Counted from the first letter of the stretch, positions 44,598-53,989 are shown. The stretch: DNA of 64,000 nt from Thalassovita sp. (GCF_963691685.1 NZ_OY829290.1:3995001-4059000), one strand, 5' to 3'. The notes: generated by a model from the letters alone, not told the origin. A program made the numbers and translations.

Positions 44598-44962
44598 GCG
44601 CCCACCACCTTTTTGACAACGGCAAGCAGCTTGGCCTGCTCAAAGGGTTTCATCACCCAGCCCAGGGCACCGGCGGCCTTGGCCTGGTTCTTCAGGTCAC
44701 CTTCGCTTTCCGTCGACAGGAAGATGATCGGCACGCCCGAGGACGAGGGATCATTGCGATAGGCTTCGATGAATTCGATACCAGTCATGTTCGGCATGTT
44801 CTGGTCGGTGATGACCATGTCGAACCGTTTGGCTTTGGCGGTGTCGAGCCCCTGTGCGCCGTCTTCACACTGGGTCACCTCATAGCCTTCCTGCTGTAGG
44901 GTCATTGCGACCATTCGCCGGACGGAGGGCGAGTCGTCGATAATCAGGATTTCTTTACTCAT
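44594..44962 (-). CDS. cheY: CheY-type response regulator
   Basis: 122 residues, receiver only. Acid pocket (LIIDD), phospho-acceptor D53 (VITDQNMPN), T/S and K in FLSTES and WVMKPF. Diffusible output of CheA toward the flagellar motor. The frame is open to 45046, but the ATG at 44962 gives the usual receiver start and has AAGG 9 bases ahead. It lies between the STAS gene and cheA. Confidence 0.95.
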   Translation of the reverse strand: MSKEILIIDDSPSVRRMVAMTLQQEGYEVTQCEDGAQGLDTAKAKRFDMVITDQNMPNMTGIEFIEAYRNDPSSSGVPIIFLSTESEGDLKNQAKAAGALGWVMKPFEQAKLLAVVKKVVGA

Positions 44963-44990
44963 TGAGATACTACCTTCAGCAATTTGGGTC

Positions 44991-45281
44991 TTAGGCCGCT
45001 TGGGCCAGGGCATTGTCAAAGCCCGTGGTGGCGCACATCGCGCCAAAGGGGGCTAGTTCTTTCAACGTCAGGACGGCGTCGGATTTAACCTTTCCTTCGC
45101 GGACAGCCGCACAAAGCAGCTGACCAAGGCCGAAAATCACGGCGCTGGGGGTGTCCTCCGCCAGATCCGCTTCGAAGGTGGCGTCATCCCCACCTGCCGC
45201 GGCCAGTTGATCGCGAAGCGACACCAGAGCGTCAAAGGTGCTGGTGCTGTCCAGCGAGATCTGAAGAACGGTCTCAGACAT
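44991..45281 (-). CDS. STAS-domain protein in chemotaxis operon
   Basis: 96 residues matching a SpoIIAA-like STAS fold: strand-rich start LQISLDSTSTFDALVSLRDQLA, mid DLAEDTPSAVIFGLGQLLCAA and C-terminal ELAPFGAMCATTGFDNALA. The Ser/Thr phospho-acceptor site typical for anti-anti-sigma factors is not clear. Similar STAS genes occur in che operons of alphaproteobacteria. Placed between the receptor and cheY, 28 bases from cheY; likely an accessory switch. Confidence 0.72.
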   Translation of the reverse strand: MSETVLQISLDSTSTFDALVSLRDQLAAAGGDDATFEADLAEDTPSAVIFGLGQLLCAAVREGKVKSDAVLTLKELAPFGAMCATTGFDNALAQAA

Positions 45282-45301
45282 TGGTTTCTTCCTTTTTCTG
45301 C

Positions 45302-45388
45302 GACCCCAATTTCAGGGTCTTGGGGTCTGCGGTTTTGGCGACCGGAGAGGAGCGTCGCCCTGCGGGCTGCGGGCGCGGACGCCCGCAG
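45302..45388 (-). other. Two stem-loops between receptor and STAS gene
   Basis: GACCCCA with TGGGGTC (45302-45308, 45321-45327) and CTGCGGGCG with CGCCCGCAG (45367-45375, 45380-45388). Neither has a T run. They sit in the only long gap in the first half of the operon and may lower read-through or process the mRNA, keeping receptor levels above the kinase core. Confidence 0.45.
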
Positions 45389-45396
45389 TGCATGTC

Positions 45397-46998
45397 TTAC
45401 GAAGCGAGTTTGAAATCGCCTGCGTCTTCATCGTCTGATCCAAGATCCAGCATCGGGCCGGTCTCTTCTTCGGCAGCGGGGGCCGGGGTGGCTGCCCCAT
45501 CCACGCGGAAGAAGGAGATGACATCGGCCAATTGCTCGGCTTGGCTCGACAGCTCGGTCGCTGCCGAAGACATCTCTTCTGCGGCCGGGGTGTTTTCCTG
45601 GGTCACGCTGTCCAGACGCTGCACCGACTCGTTGATCTGGGTCGAACCGATGGCCAGCTCACGCGAGGCGCCGGTGATGTCGCTCACCAGCGAGGAGGTC
45701 TTTTCGATGTTGGGCACCAAGGTCTCCAGCATCTCACCTGCGAGCGCCGCGCTCTTCACGGTGTCGCCGGACAGTTTGGAGATTTCGGCCGCCGCCAGCT
45801 GGCTGTTTTCTGCCAGTTTGCGCACCTCGGAGGCCACAACTGCAAAGCCACGACCATGTTCACCGGCACGGGCCGCTTCCACCGCTGCGTTCAGCGCCAG
45901 GAGGTCGGTCTGACGGGCGATTTCCTGCAGAACGTTGATCCGATCACCGATGGTTTTCATCGCCTTCACGGCGTCTGCCACGGCGGTGCCGGACCGCTGC
46001 GCCTCATCTGCGGCACGGCGCGCCATGTCTTCGGTGGCAATCGCATTTTCCGAGCTGGCCGAGATATTGGCCGACATCTGTTCAACAGCCGAAGATACCT
46101 CTTCGGTCGAACCGGCCTGAACCGATGCACCTTCGGACAGCGATTCCGAAGTGCCTGCCATCTGATCCGCACCTGCGGCCAGATTGCGCACTGCGGTCGC
46201 AACGTTGTCGACGGTTTCGCGCAGTTTCAGAACCATGCCGTTCTGGGCGTTCAGCAGATCCGAAATCTCATGGTTGCCTTTGACGTCAACGGTGTTGGTC
46301 AGATCACCATCCGCCACCTGACGCGCCATCGCGATCGACTGGGTCAGACCACGTGACAGGGTGCGCAGGATCATCGCTGCCGAAACCAGCGCGATCACAC
46401 CAGCAATCACCGCTGCGGTCAGCAGGTTGGTCCGGGTGTTTACATACTGCACCGCCGACTGTTCGATCGAGGCATTCAGCTGCGCCGAGAAGGAAGTCTG
46501 CAGATCACGGGCAATGATCGCGGCCTCACCAATCGCGGTTGCGGCATCGTGGTGGTAGATCTCATTGGCCTGGCTGTCGCCGTCCAATTCATAGTCGATG
46601 GCAAATTCGCTCAGCTCGATGAACTCACCCACTTTCAGCACCAGCTGGTCCAGCTTGGCTTTCTCTTCCGGGGTGGCCAGCTTGCTCAGTTCGTCGATGA
46701 CGGCCATCAGCTGGTAGTTCTGCGTTTCCATCTCACCCTGCAGCTTCTCGATGCGGTTCGGATCTTCCTCACCACCTTCCCAACCGATCAGGATGTCGGC
46801 GGTATCCAGGCGGATGCCCTGACCAAGAATGAAAATCTGCTGAGCAAAAAGAAGCTTCGAGGCTTCTTCTTTGGCCACTCGGTTCAACGAGTCATTGGCA
46901 GCGCTAAGCTGCTGAAGCGCGACAAAGACGCTGCCCGCAAAGATGAGCAACAGCGCGGCGAAGGTCATCGCCAGCCGGGCTTTGATGGTTATACGCAT
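45397..46998 (-). CDS. Methyl-accepting chemotaxis protein
   Basis: 533 residues. Two membrane helices (about 7-27 and 185-205) enclose a four-helix-bundle-like periplasmic domain rich in glutamate and leucine. HAMP follows (about 205-260, MARQVADGDLTNTVDVKG) and the cytoplasmic signalling domain with tip EIARQTDLLALNAAVEAARAGEHGRGFAVVA. The C-terminal end (DDEDAGDFKLAS) has no CheR-binding pentapeptide. I used ATG 46998, with AAGGAT eight bases upstream. It leads the che operon; ligand unknown. Confidence 0.92.
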   Translation of the reverse strand: MRITIKARLAMTFAALLLIFAGSVFVALQQLSAANDSLNRVAKEEASKLLFAQQIFILGQGIRLDTADILIGWEGGEEDPNRIEKLQGEMETQNYQLMAVIDELSKLATPEEKAKLDQLVLKVGEFIELSEFAIDYELDGDSQANEIYHHDAATAIGEAAIIARDLQTSFSAQLNASIEQSAVQYVNTRTNLLTAAVIAGVIALVSAAMILRTLSRGLTQSIAMARQVADGDLTNTVDVKGNHEISDLLNAQNGMVLKLRETVDNVATAVRNLAAGADQMAGTSESLSEGASVQAGSTEEVSSAVEQMSANISASSENAIATEDMARRAADEAQRSGTAVADAVKAMKTIGDRINVLQEIARQTDLLALNAAVEAARAGEHGRGFAVVASEVRKLAENSQLAAAEISKLSGDTVKSAALAGEMLETLVPNIEKTSSLVSDITGASRELAIGSTQINESVQRLDSVTQENTPAAEEMSSAATELSSQAEQLADVISFFRVDGAATPAPAAEEETGPMLDLGSDDEDAGDFKLAS

Positions 46999-47389
46999 TG
47001 GGGGTATCCTTCTGGGTCCTGCAGGGGAACTGGAATTTGGGTAGGGGGCAGACACGATCAATCAGCGCACGCTGGCCGGCGGCGCTGAGACGCGAAGGAG
47101 CAATCCGGTTGCTCAGATCTTTGGGAAATACCGAAACCACGGACAGACACCCAACTGCACTAAATCACTACACACACGACACATCGCGCGCCGTGACATT
47201 AACAACGGCAGGAGACCCGGCCATTTTCCGTGATTCTCTGGTTTTTTTGGGTCAACTAGGAATGAGTCTAGTTTTGGGGGCATACTTTTGGGCAGTCGAA
47301 ACGCCCCAAGGCATTGGTTTTGAGGGTTCAGACCAAGACAAAGGCCCGGGTCTTGCCCGTTCCAGGTGCACCAAAGGTATTGGAAACGC
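46999..47389. other. Upstream region of the che operon
   Basis: 391 bases with no supported gene, between the receptor start and the end of the kinase gene. A dyad AACTAG-N8-CTAGTT lies at 47254-47273 and a T-rich run at 47242-47248. The che operon promoter must be here but no hexamer pair is convincing. An inexact hairpin near 47345-47365 could end the kinase transcript. Confidence 0.4.
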
Positions 47390-49585
47390 TCAGCCCGATG
47401 CCTGAGCCAGTTGTGGTCCGGTCAATCGTTCGATCTGACGTTGCAGATCCGGCATCGACACGGGTTTGAGCATATAGTCGTTCATGCCCGAGCGCAGGAA
47501 GCGCTTGTCACTGCCCTGCGCAATATCAGCAGTCAGCGCCAGGATGGGCACATGCGACACGCCTTTTTCACGCTCTTCCTCACGAATGGCGCGGGTCATT
47601 GCATAGCCTGAAAGATCTGGCATCTCACAATCCGTGATCACCATATCCACGCGTTCAGACCGCCAGGTCTGCAGCGCCTCGCGCCCGCCAGAGGCGGTCA
47701 CCGCAAGATGGCCCAGCAGTTCCAGCTGCGCCTTCAACACATGCAGGTTGATCGCGTTGTCGTCGACAATCAGGATCCGTTTGCCGCGCACCGGGTTTTG
47801 CCCCATCGCCGCCAGCGCCGGGCGCAGTTTTTCAACGTTTGCGCCGCCCATATCGGCGACCTCATCCTGCCCGGACAGTTCCGCCAGCGCCGTGAACAGA
47901 TCGCTGCGCATCATCGGATGCACCGGCAGTACGTAGAACTTATCGTCCAGCTTCTCCAACAGCTGGCTGCGGTCCGGGGTACAGCGCAGCAGGGCCGCAT
48001 CGGGGTAATCAGCCAGAACCGCCTGATGTACCTCTTCCTGTTTTTCCGGATCGGTCGGCAACAACAGGAACACCACGCGTTCGCCCAGTTTGACATGTGA
48101 ACGTGCCAGATCCTCATAGCGGCTGAGGTAGGTCATGCGAACGCCGCCCTTGCCCAGAACCCCATTCAGGCCCTGTTGCAGGTTCTTGTTCACCAGACCG
48201 ATGCAGACCACATGTAGCCCATCAAGGTCTGGCAGATCCGCTTTGCCGCCGACGGACTCATAGGGCAGTTGGATGGTGATTGTTGTGCCTTTGCCAACGG
48301 TGCTGGACACGTCGATTTTGCCCTTCATCAGCGTCAGCAAACGGGTGGTGATGGACATGCCCAGACCGGTGCCGCTGACCTTGGAACTGGCGGCTTCTTT
48401 GCCCTGCACAAACGGATCGCAGAAGGTATCCACCAGATCCTGATCCATGCCGATCCCATTGTCGGTCACCACGATCTCCAGGCTGGGGGCTTCCCCTTCC
48501 GTCACAGAGGGCACCGGGCGGACAAAAATTCCCACCTCGCCGGCCCGGTCTGTCAGCCCGCTGGCGGAGTATTTGATCGCATTGCTGATCACGTTCAGCA
48601 GAATCTGCCGAACACGGCCGCCATCCAGATTGACCCAAACCGGCACATCAAAATCGATAAACAGACGCTGACGCACCCCGTGCGTTGAACAAAGCGGCAC
48701 CAAGGTCAGCGCCACCTGTTCCACCAGCTCTGGCAGTTCGGTGCGGCTTGGCACGACCTCCAACTTGTCCGCTTCGATTTTTGAGGCATCCAGCACATCA
48801 TCAATGATGCGCAGCAGTGAAAAGGCCGATTCCCGAATGGTCGACATTGGCTGCTGCTGGTTTGCCTTGATGCCTGAGTGTTCCAGAATATCCAGCGTGC
48901 CGATAATACCGTTCATTGGCGTGCGGATCTCATGGCTCATATTCGCAAGGAACCGGCTCTTGGCTTGATAGGCATCGCGGGCCTCCTGCATGGCGCGGGT
49001 CACCTCATATGACGTGCGCTCCGCGTGATAGGCAAAGTACCCAAGCTGCATCATCACCAACATGCCGACGGTGACCACGATGCCCAGACGGATGCCCGGC
49101 AGGACCTCATACCCACCGGAATTGGGCCAGCCAAAATGGTTGGCGATGCTCCAGCTGAAATCAACAAAGGCAATGCTGGCAAAGAGTGACAGCACCAAGA
49201 CCGTGCCGATCATCGCCCGCTGCTCTTCCCGCCAGGACAGCAACAGGAAAGGCATGCCGAGGTAAACAAGGAAGATCAGTTCCGGTGGTGCATCGCCCAC
49301 AAAGTGAACGCTGTAGATCAACGCCCAGAACGTTGTTGCAACCATCCAGCCCACCCGGGCCAGCAGATCATAGCCGCGATTGTAAAGCACGATGACGGTT
49401 AGGCCGACGGGCACAAAAGCCGCCGCATAACTCAGGCCCAGCCAGTCCTGGAAGATTAGGAAAAAGCCAATCCAAGGGATCGTTAGGACCAAAGAGAGAT
49501 AGGCCACAAACCGCCCCAACGCGATTCGCCGCCGCCGCTCCTCCCGCATGCGGAAGGACATGACGTCTTCTTCTAACTCACTCAT
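47390..49585 (-). CDS. Membrane hybrid histidine kinase (paralogue of the kinase at 62482)
   Basis: 731 residues. N-terminal half (1-190) is a five- to six-helix integral membrane sensor without a large periplasmic loop; then DHp with H218 (RFLANMSHEIRTPMNG), ATPase domain (NVISNAIKYSA, DNGIGMDQ, GTGLGMSITTRL), a degenerate receiver-like segment and a true receiver (RILIVDDNAINL, ITDCEMPDLSG). Its catalytic core is strikingly similar to the truncated kinase at 62482. It lies upstream of the che operon on the same strand but separated by 391 bases. Signal unknown. Confidence 0.88.
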   Translation of the reverse strand: MSELEEDVMSFRMREERRRRIALGRFVAYLSLVLTIPWIGFFLIFQDWLGLSYAAAFVPVGLTVIVLYNRGYDLLARVGWMVATTFWALIYSVHFVGDAPPELIFLVYLGMPFLLLSWREEQRAMIGTVLVLSLFASIAFVDFSWSIANHFGWPNSGGYEVLPGIRLGIVVTVGMLVMMQLGYFAYHAERTSYEVTRAMQEARDAYQAKSRFLANMSHEIRTPMNGIIGTLDILEHSGIKANQQQPMSTIRESAFSLLRIIDDVLDASKIEADKLEVVPSRTELPELVEQVALTLVPLCSTHGVRQRLFIDFDVPVWVNLDGGRVRQILLNVISNAIKYSASGLTDRAGEVGIFVRPVPSVTEGEAPSLEIVVTDNGIGMDQDLVDTFCDPFVQGKEAASSKVSGTGLGMSITTRLLTLMKGKIDVSSTVGKGTTITIQLPYESVGGKADLPDLDGLHVVCIGLVNKNLQQGLNGVLGKGGVRMTYLSRYEDLARSHVKLGERVVFLLLPTDPEKQEEVHQAVLADYPDAALLRCTPDRSQLLEKLDDKFYVLPVHPMMRSDLFTALAELSGQDEVADMGGANVEKLRPALAAMGQNPVRGKRILIVDDNAINLHVLKAQLELLGHLAVTASGGREALQTWRSERVDMVITDCEMPDLSGYAMTRAIREEEREKGVSHVPILALTADIAQGSDKRFLRSGMNDYMLKPVSMPDLQRQIERLTGPQLAQASG

Positions 49586-49824
49586 GCCGTACCGTCGTCC
49601 ATCTTCCCGACGCTATCAGTAACGGCGCAAAATTGAAAAAGAATAATAAGATTCGTCACTTACGCGCTCTTTGCGCGCAAAATCAGCAAACATACCATCC
49701 AAAGTCATGTTATAAGTCCTGATAAATAAGACATGAATCCGTGACTCCCGGTAAAAACCCGTGATGCCAAAAAACCGCATATTTCCGCGGGGTGCGGGCA
49801 GATTTTTTTCCGATGTGAGGGGAA

Positions 49825-49901
49825 TGGTAGCGGAGGAGGGACTTGAACCCCCGACACGCGGATTATGATTCCGCTGCTCTAACCAACTGAGCTACTCCGC
49901 C
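49825..49901 (-). tRNA. tRNA-Met (anticodon CAT)
   Basis: On the minus strand: acceptor GGCGGAG with CTCCGCT, D-arm GCTC/GAGC, anticodon stem GCGGA/TCCGC around ATCATAA (anticodon CAT), T-stem GGGGG/CCCTC, discriminator A and encoded CCA. The paired first base and the sequence style fit elongator Met rather than initiator tRNA; Ile2 is the alternative. Confidence 0.93.
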
Positions 49902-50224
49902 GAAGTGAGCGTGGAATTACGGCGAAGGGCGCGGGGGGTCAAGGGCGAAAATGACAAAATGCAGCAGAATTTTCGCAGGCCCTCATTTTGTTCGCTCCGC
50001 AACGCTCCGGCTGCTGTGTTTGACACGCGCCTGACGGGGATCCCGAAAACCCATCCCGCAATCGCCCGCCAATTGGTCAATTCCGCGCCATAGCGCCCAA
50101 AAAAACAGCAACGACCAAGCAGCCCCCGCGCTGTGCCCAAAATTCAGGCAGCGCCTCTTGTTCCCGTGCCCGGCCAAGCGCCTGATGCCGTCCGAATTAA
50201 ACTCAGCACGCAAGAGGCAGCGCC
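49902..50224. other. Intergenic region before the urease operon
   Basis: 323 bases without a supported gene. It must hold the urease promoter, but I see no clear hexamers or NtrC-type sigma-54 signature. Confidence 0.4.
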
Positions 50225-51082
50225 ATCACACTGGCCACACATATCGCAACACAGGGTGCCACCCCTGCCGATACGGCGCAGCAACCCCGCGCCCGTGGGC
50301 AGGCGGAGCTTGCCGTGAAATACCGTGCGCCGAAAACGGCGATTGCCGGTCTGAAAACCTCGGGATGTATGAAGCTGCTGTTCCCCCAGGTGCAGGAAGA
50401 CGCGATGACCGCGGTCACCCTGAACACGGCGGGCGGGATCACCGGGGGCGACCAGCTGAAGCTGAACGTCTCGGTCGGGGAAGCCGCCCATCTGCGGCTG
50501 ACCACACAGGCCGCAGAACGGGTTTACCGCGCCCACCCCGGGGAGGTTGGCAGCGTCGACACCCAGCTGCAGATCGCGGCGGGGGCCCGTCTGGATTGGC
50601 TGCCGCAGGAAACGATCCTGTTTGATCATGGTGCCCTCAATCGGCGACTGACCATCGACATGGCCAGAGATGCCCGGTTGCTGCTGGTCGAACCCCTGGT
50701 GTTCGGACGCGCCGCCATGGGCGAGGTGATCACCCAGATCACCCTGCGCGATCACCTGACGGTACACCGTGACGGTACACTGATCTTCGCCGATGCCCTG
50801 CGGTTTGACGGGGATCTGCATCAGCAAATGCAGCGCGCGGCCCTCGGCGGCGGTGCTGGCGCGATGGCCTCGGCCCTGCTGGCCAGCACAGAAGCCGAAT
50901 GTGAGGCCCTGTTGCCGAAACTGCGGGCGATGCTGCCCGACACTGCCGGTGTCAGCCTGCTGCGGCCGGGTCTGCTGTTCCTGCGCGCCGTTGCCGCCGA
51001 CGGCTTTGATTTGCGGCGCGTTCTGATCCCGGCCCTGACCCTAATGAATGGCGCGGCCCTGCCACGCACCTGGATGATTTAA
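50225..51082 (+). CDS. ureD: UreD urease accessory protein, possible non-standard start
   Basis: Scaffold for nickel insertion into urease, with UreF and UreG. Family blocks: LNTAGGITGGDQL, LTTQAAERVYRA, LDWLPQETILF, LLVEPLVFGRAAMGEV and the terminal LPRTWMI. In the frame, codons upstream of GTG 50315 also look like UreD (QPRARGQAELAVKYR matches the first strand), yet no ATG, GTG or TTG occurs between the stop at 50198 and 50315. ATC at 50225 has AAGAGG seven bases upstream; I use it as best guess. The GTG at 50315 would cut the first strand. Confidence 0.82.
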   Translation: MTLATHIATQGATPADTAQQPRARGQAELAVKYRAPKTAIAGLKTSGCMKLLFPQVQEDAMTAVTLNTAGGITGGDQLKLNVSVGEAAHLRLTTQAAERVYRAHPGEVGSVDTQLQIAAGARLDWLPQETILFDHGALNRRLTIDMARDARLLLVEPLVFGRAAMGEVITQITLRDHLTVHRDGTLIFADALRFDGDLHQQMQRAALGGGAGAMASALLASTEAECEALLPKLRAMLPDTAGVSLLRPGLLFLRAVAADGFDLRRVLIPALTLMNGAALPRTWMI

Positions 51083-51095
51083 CGAGAGTAACCCG

Positions 51096-51398
51096 ATGCA
51101 ACTGACACCCAGAGAAAAAGACAAGCTGCTGATCGCCATGGCGGCAGAAGTGGCCCGCAAACGTCTGGCCCGGGGCGTGAAGCTCAATCATCCCGAAGCC
51201 ATCGCCCTGATCACCGAAGCCGTGGTGGAAGGCGCCCGCGATGGGCGCTCGGTCGCGGATCTGATGCAGGCCGGGGCCGAGGTGATCAGCCGCGACGACT
51301 GTATGGAGGGCATCGCCGAGATGATCCACGAGGTGCAGGTTGAGGCAACCTTCCCCGATGGCACCAAACTGGTGACCGTGCACGCGCCGATCCGCTGA
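51096..51398 (+). CDS. ureA: Urease subunit gamma
   Basis: 100 residues, standard length: MQLTPREKDKLLIAMAAEVA, KRLARGVKLNHPEAIALI, DCMEGIAEMI and the final VTVHAPIR. Forms the trimeric (alpha-beta-gamma) urease with UreB and UreC. Thirteen bases from ureD, with GAGAGTAA before its ATG. Confidence 0.97.
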   Translation: MQLTPREKDKLLIAMAAEVARKRLARGVKLNHPEAIALITEAVVEGARDGRSVADLMQAGAEVISRDDCMEGIAEMIHEVQVEATFPDGTKLVTVHAPIR

Positions 51399-51441
51399 GC
51401 ACAGTGAGTATTTTTGGAACATTGAAAGAGGAGGCCCCGAC

Positions 51442-51750
51442 ATGATCCCAGGAGAAGTTTTCCCGGCTGAGGGCGTGCTGGAGTTGAACGCCGGCCAGCC
51501 TGTTGTCACCTTGATGGTGGCAAATACCGGCGACCGTCCGGTGCAGGTGGGCAGCCATTATCACTTTGCCGAGGCCAACCCGGGCCTGGAGTTTGACCGC
51601 GCCGCCGCGCGCGGGCTGCGGCTGGACATTGCCGCCGGCACAGCCGTGCGGTTTGAACCGGGACAGAGGCGTGAGGTTTCGCTGGTGCCGCTGTCTGGCG
51701 CACGCCAGGTCTATGGCTTCAACCAGCAGATTATGGGGGCGTTGGACTGA
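51442..51750 (+). CDS. ureB: Urease subunit beta
   Basis: 102 residues: MIPGEVFPAEGVLELNAG, VGSHYHFAEANPGLEFDR, the arginine-rich VRFEPGQRREV and VYGFNQQIMG. Structural subunit of urease. AAAGAGGAGG lies upstream. Followed not by ureC directly but by an LprI-like gene. Confidence 0.97.
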   Translation: MIPGEVFPAEGVLELNAGQPVVTLMVANTGDRPVQVGSHYHFAEANPGLEFDRAAARGLRLDIAAGTAVRFEPGQRREVSLVPLSGARQVYGFNQQIMGALD

Positions 51751-51835
51751 TCGGGTGGGAATGGCTTGACCCGCGCCGTGGGATGCGGCGCAGTGAGGGC
51801 ATTTCCAAACCCGATTTTTCCCGAAGGAGTCCCCG

Positions 51836-52240
51836 ATGATCCGTTCGCCCCTAAGCGCCCTTTGCCTTACCTTCATGCTGCCGAGCCCATCCTGGGCGGC
51901 CAACTGTGAGGATGCGATGACCACCGCTGAGATGCGGGTCTGCACCGCCGAAGCCCTGGCGCGCGCTGACAGCCGGCTCAACACCGCCTACCGCGATGCC
52001 CGTGTGGCCGCGCGTGAGGCCGACCGGCTGCACAGTGAGGTGCCAGGTAATGGGGCCGAATATCATCTGCGCGAGGCCCAGCGTGCCTGGATCAAACTGC
52101 GAGACGCAGATTGTGCCTTGGCAGGGTTCCCCTTCCGCGGCGGCACGATGGAACCGGTGCTGGTGACCAGCTGCCTGGCCGATCTGACAGAAAAACGAAC
52201 CGAAGACTTAAAAGACTTAGCGCAGACGCTGCGCTTCTAG
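51836..52240 (+). CDS. Exported LprI/DUF1311-family protein
   Basis: 134 residues with a signal peptide (1-21, PSWAAN). The mature part has the DUF1311 pattern: C-x8-MRVCTAEALARADSRLNTAYRD and LREAQRAWIKLRDADCAL, with four cysteines expected to form two disulfides. LprI-type members inhibit lysozyme; a similar role is not shown here. It sits inside the urease operon with 85 bases before and 18 after, so it is co-transcribed although urease is cytoplasmic. Confidence 0.82.
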   Translation: MIRSPLSALCLTFMLPSPSWAANCEDAMTTAEMRVCTAEALARADSRLNTAYRDARVAAREADRLHSEVPGNGAEYHLREAQRAWIKLRDADCALAGFPFRGGTMEPVLVTSCLADLTEKRTEDLKDLAQTLRF

Positions 52241-52258
52241 CGACAACAGGAGAGGCCC

Positions 52259-53968
52259 ATGCCTGCCACGATTTCCCGCGCGGATTATGCCGCGATGTTT
52301 GGCCCCACCACCGGCGACCGGCTGCGGCTGGCAGACACGGATCTGATCATTGAGGTGGAGAAAGACTTCACCAGCTACGGCGAAGAGGTGAAATTCGGCG
52401 GCGGCAAAGTGATCCGTGACGGCATGGGCCAGTCGCAGGCCACCCGCGCCGAAGGGGCGGTGGACACGGTGATCACCAACGCCTTGGTTGTGGACTGGAC
52501 CGGGATCTATAAGGCGGACGTGGGCCTGAAATCAGGCCGCATTCACCAGATCGGTAAGGCCGGCAACCCCGACACTCAGCCCGGTGTAGACGTGATCGTC
52601 GGCCCCGGTACTGAGGTGATCGCGGGCGAAGGCAAAATCCTGACAGCGGGCGGTTTTGACAGCCATATCCATTACATCTGCCCACAGCAGATTGAGGATG
52701 CGCTGCATTCCGGCCTGACCACCATGCTGGGCGGCGGCACTGGCCCTGCCCATGGCACGCTGGCCACCACCTGCACGCCGGGGCCCTGGCATATTGGGCG
52801 GATGCTGCAATCGGCTGATGCCTTCCCGATGAATCTGGCCTTTGCGGGGAAAGGCAATGCCTCCCTGCCCGCCGCATTGGAGGAGCAGGTCAAAGGCGGC
52901 GCCTGTGCGCTGAAGCTGCATGAGGACTGGGGCACCACCCCGGCGGCGATCGACTGCTGCCTGTCGGTGGCCGACGCGATGGATGTTCAGGTGATGATCC
53001 ACACCGACACGCTGAATGAATCGGGGTTTGTCGAACACACCGTGAAGGCGATGAAAGGCCGCACCATCCATGCCTTCCACACCGAAGGGGCCGGTGGCGG
53101 CCATGCGCCCGATATCATCAAGATCTGTGGTGAAGAACATGTGCTGCCCTCCTCCACCAATCCCACACGGCCTTTCACCGTGAACACGGTGGATGAACAT
53201 CTGGACATGTTGATGGTCTGTCACCACCTCGACAAATCGATCCCCGAGGATGTGGCCTTTGCCGAAAGCCGGATCCGGCGTGAAACCATCGCTGCGGAGG
53301 ATATCCTGCACGACATGGGGGCGTTTTCAATCATCGCATCTGACAGTCAGGCGATGGGGCGTGTCGGTGAGGTGCTGATCCGAACCTGGCAAACCGCCGA
53401 CAAGATGAAGAAACAGCGCGGCCGCCTGGCTGAGGAAACCGGTGACAATGACAACTTCCGGGTCCGCCGTTACATCGCCAAATACACCATCAACCCCGCC
53501 ATCGCCCATGGGATCAGCCATGAGATCGGGTCTATCGAGGCAGGCAAACGCGCGGATCTGGTGCTGTGGGATCCGGCCTTCTTTGGGGTGAAGCCTGAAA
53601 TGGTGCTGATCGGTGGCTCAATCGTCTGCGCCCAGATGGGCGATCCCAATGCCTCCATCCCGACGCCGCAACCGGTCTATTCGCGCCCGATGTTTGGCGC
53701 CTATGGCCGCGCGGTGGAAAACGCGGCTGTCACCTTTGTCTCAGCCGCCGCAGCGGCCGAGGGGATCGGCGACACGCTGGGGCTGGCGAAACAGGTGGTG
53801 GCGGTTGAGAACACCCGCAACATCGGCAAAAGCGATCTGAAGCTGAACCATGCGACCCCGCATGTGGAGGTGAACCCGGAAACCTATGAGGTGCGCGCCG
53901 ATGGTGAATTGCTGACCTGCGAACCGGCCGAAAGCCTGCCCATGGCGCAGCGCTACTTCATGTTCTGA
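52259..53968 (+). CDS. ureC: Urease subunit alpha
   Basis: Catalytic subunit, 569 residues, the usual length. Nickel-site residues: GGFDSHIHYICPQQ (two His), GACALKLHEDWG with the carbamylated Lys, HTDTLNESGF, FHTEGAGGGHAPD, and the Asp in IASDSQAMG. The flap MVCHHLDKSIPED with its Cys-His is present. Hydrolyses urea to ammonia and carbamate. AGGAGA lies before the ATG. Confidence 0.98.
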   Translation: MPATISRADYAAMFGPTTGDRLRLADTDLIIEVEKDFTSYGEEVKFGGGKVIRDGMGQSQATRAEGAVDTVITNALVVDWTGIYKADVGLKSGRIHQIGKAGNPDTQPGVDVIVGPGTEVIAGEGKILTAGGFDSHIHYICPQQIEDALHSGLTTMLGGGTGPAHGTLATTCTPGPWHIGRMLQSADAFPMNLAFAGKGNASLPAALEEQVKGGACALKLHEDWGTTPAAIDCCLSVADAMDVQVMIHTDTLNESGFVEHTVKAMKGRTIHAFHTEGAGGGHAPDIIKICGEEHVLPSSTNPTRPFTVNTVDEHLDMLMVCHHLDKSIPEDVAFAESRIRRETIAAEDILHDMGAFSIIASDSQAMGRVGEVLIRTWQTADKMKKQRGRLAEETGDNDNFRVRRYIAKYTINPAIAHGISHEIGSIEAGKRADLVLWDPAFFGVKPEMVLIGGSIVCAQMGDPNASIPTPQPVYSRPMFGAYGRAVENAAVTFVSAAAAAEGIGDTLGLAKQVVAVENTRNIGKSDLKLNHATPHVEVNPETYEVRADGELLTCEPAESLPMAQRYFMF

Positions 53969-53989
53969 GGCAGCGCGGGGGTATTCGGA

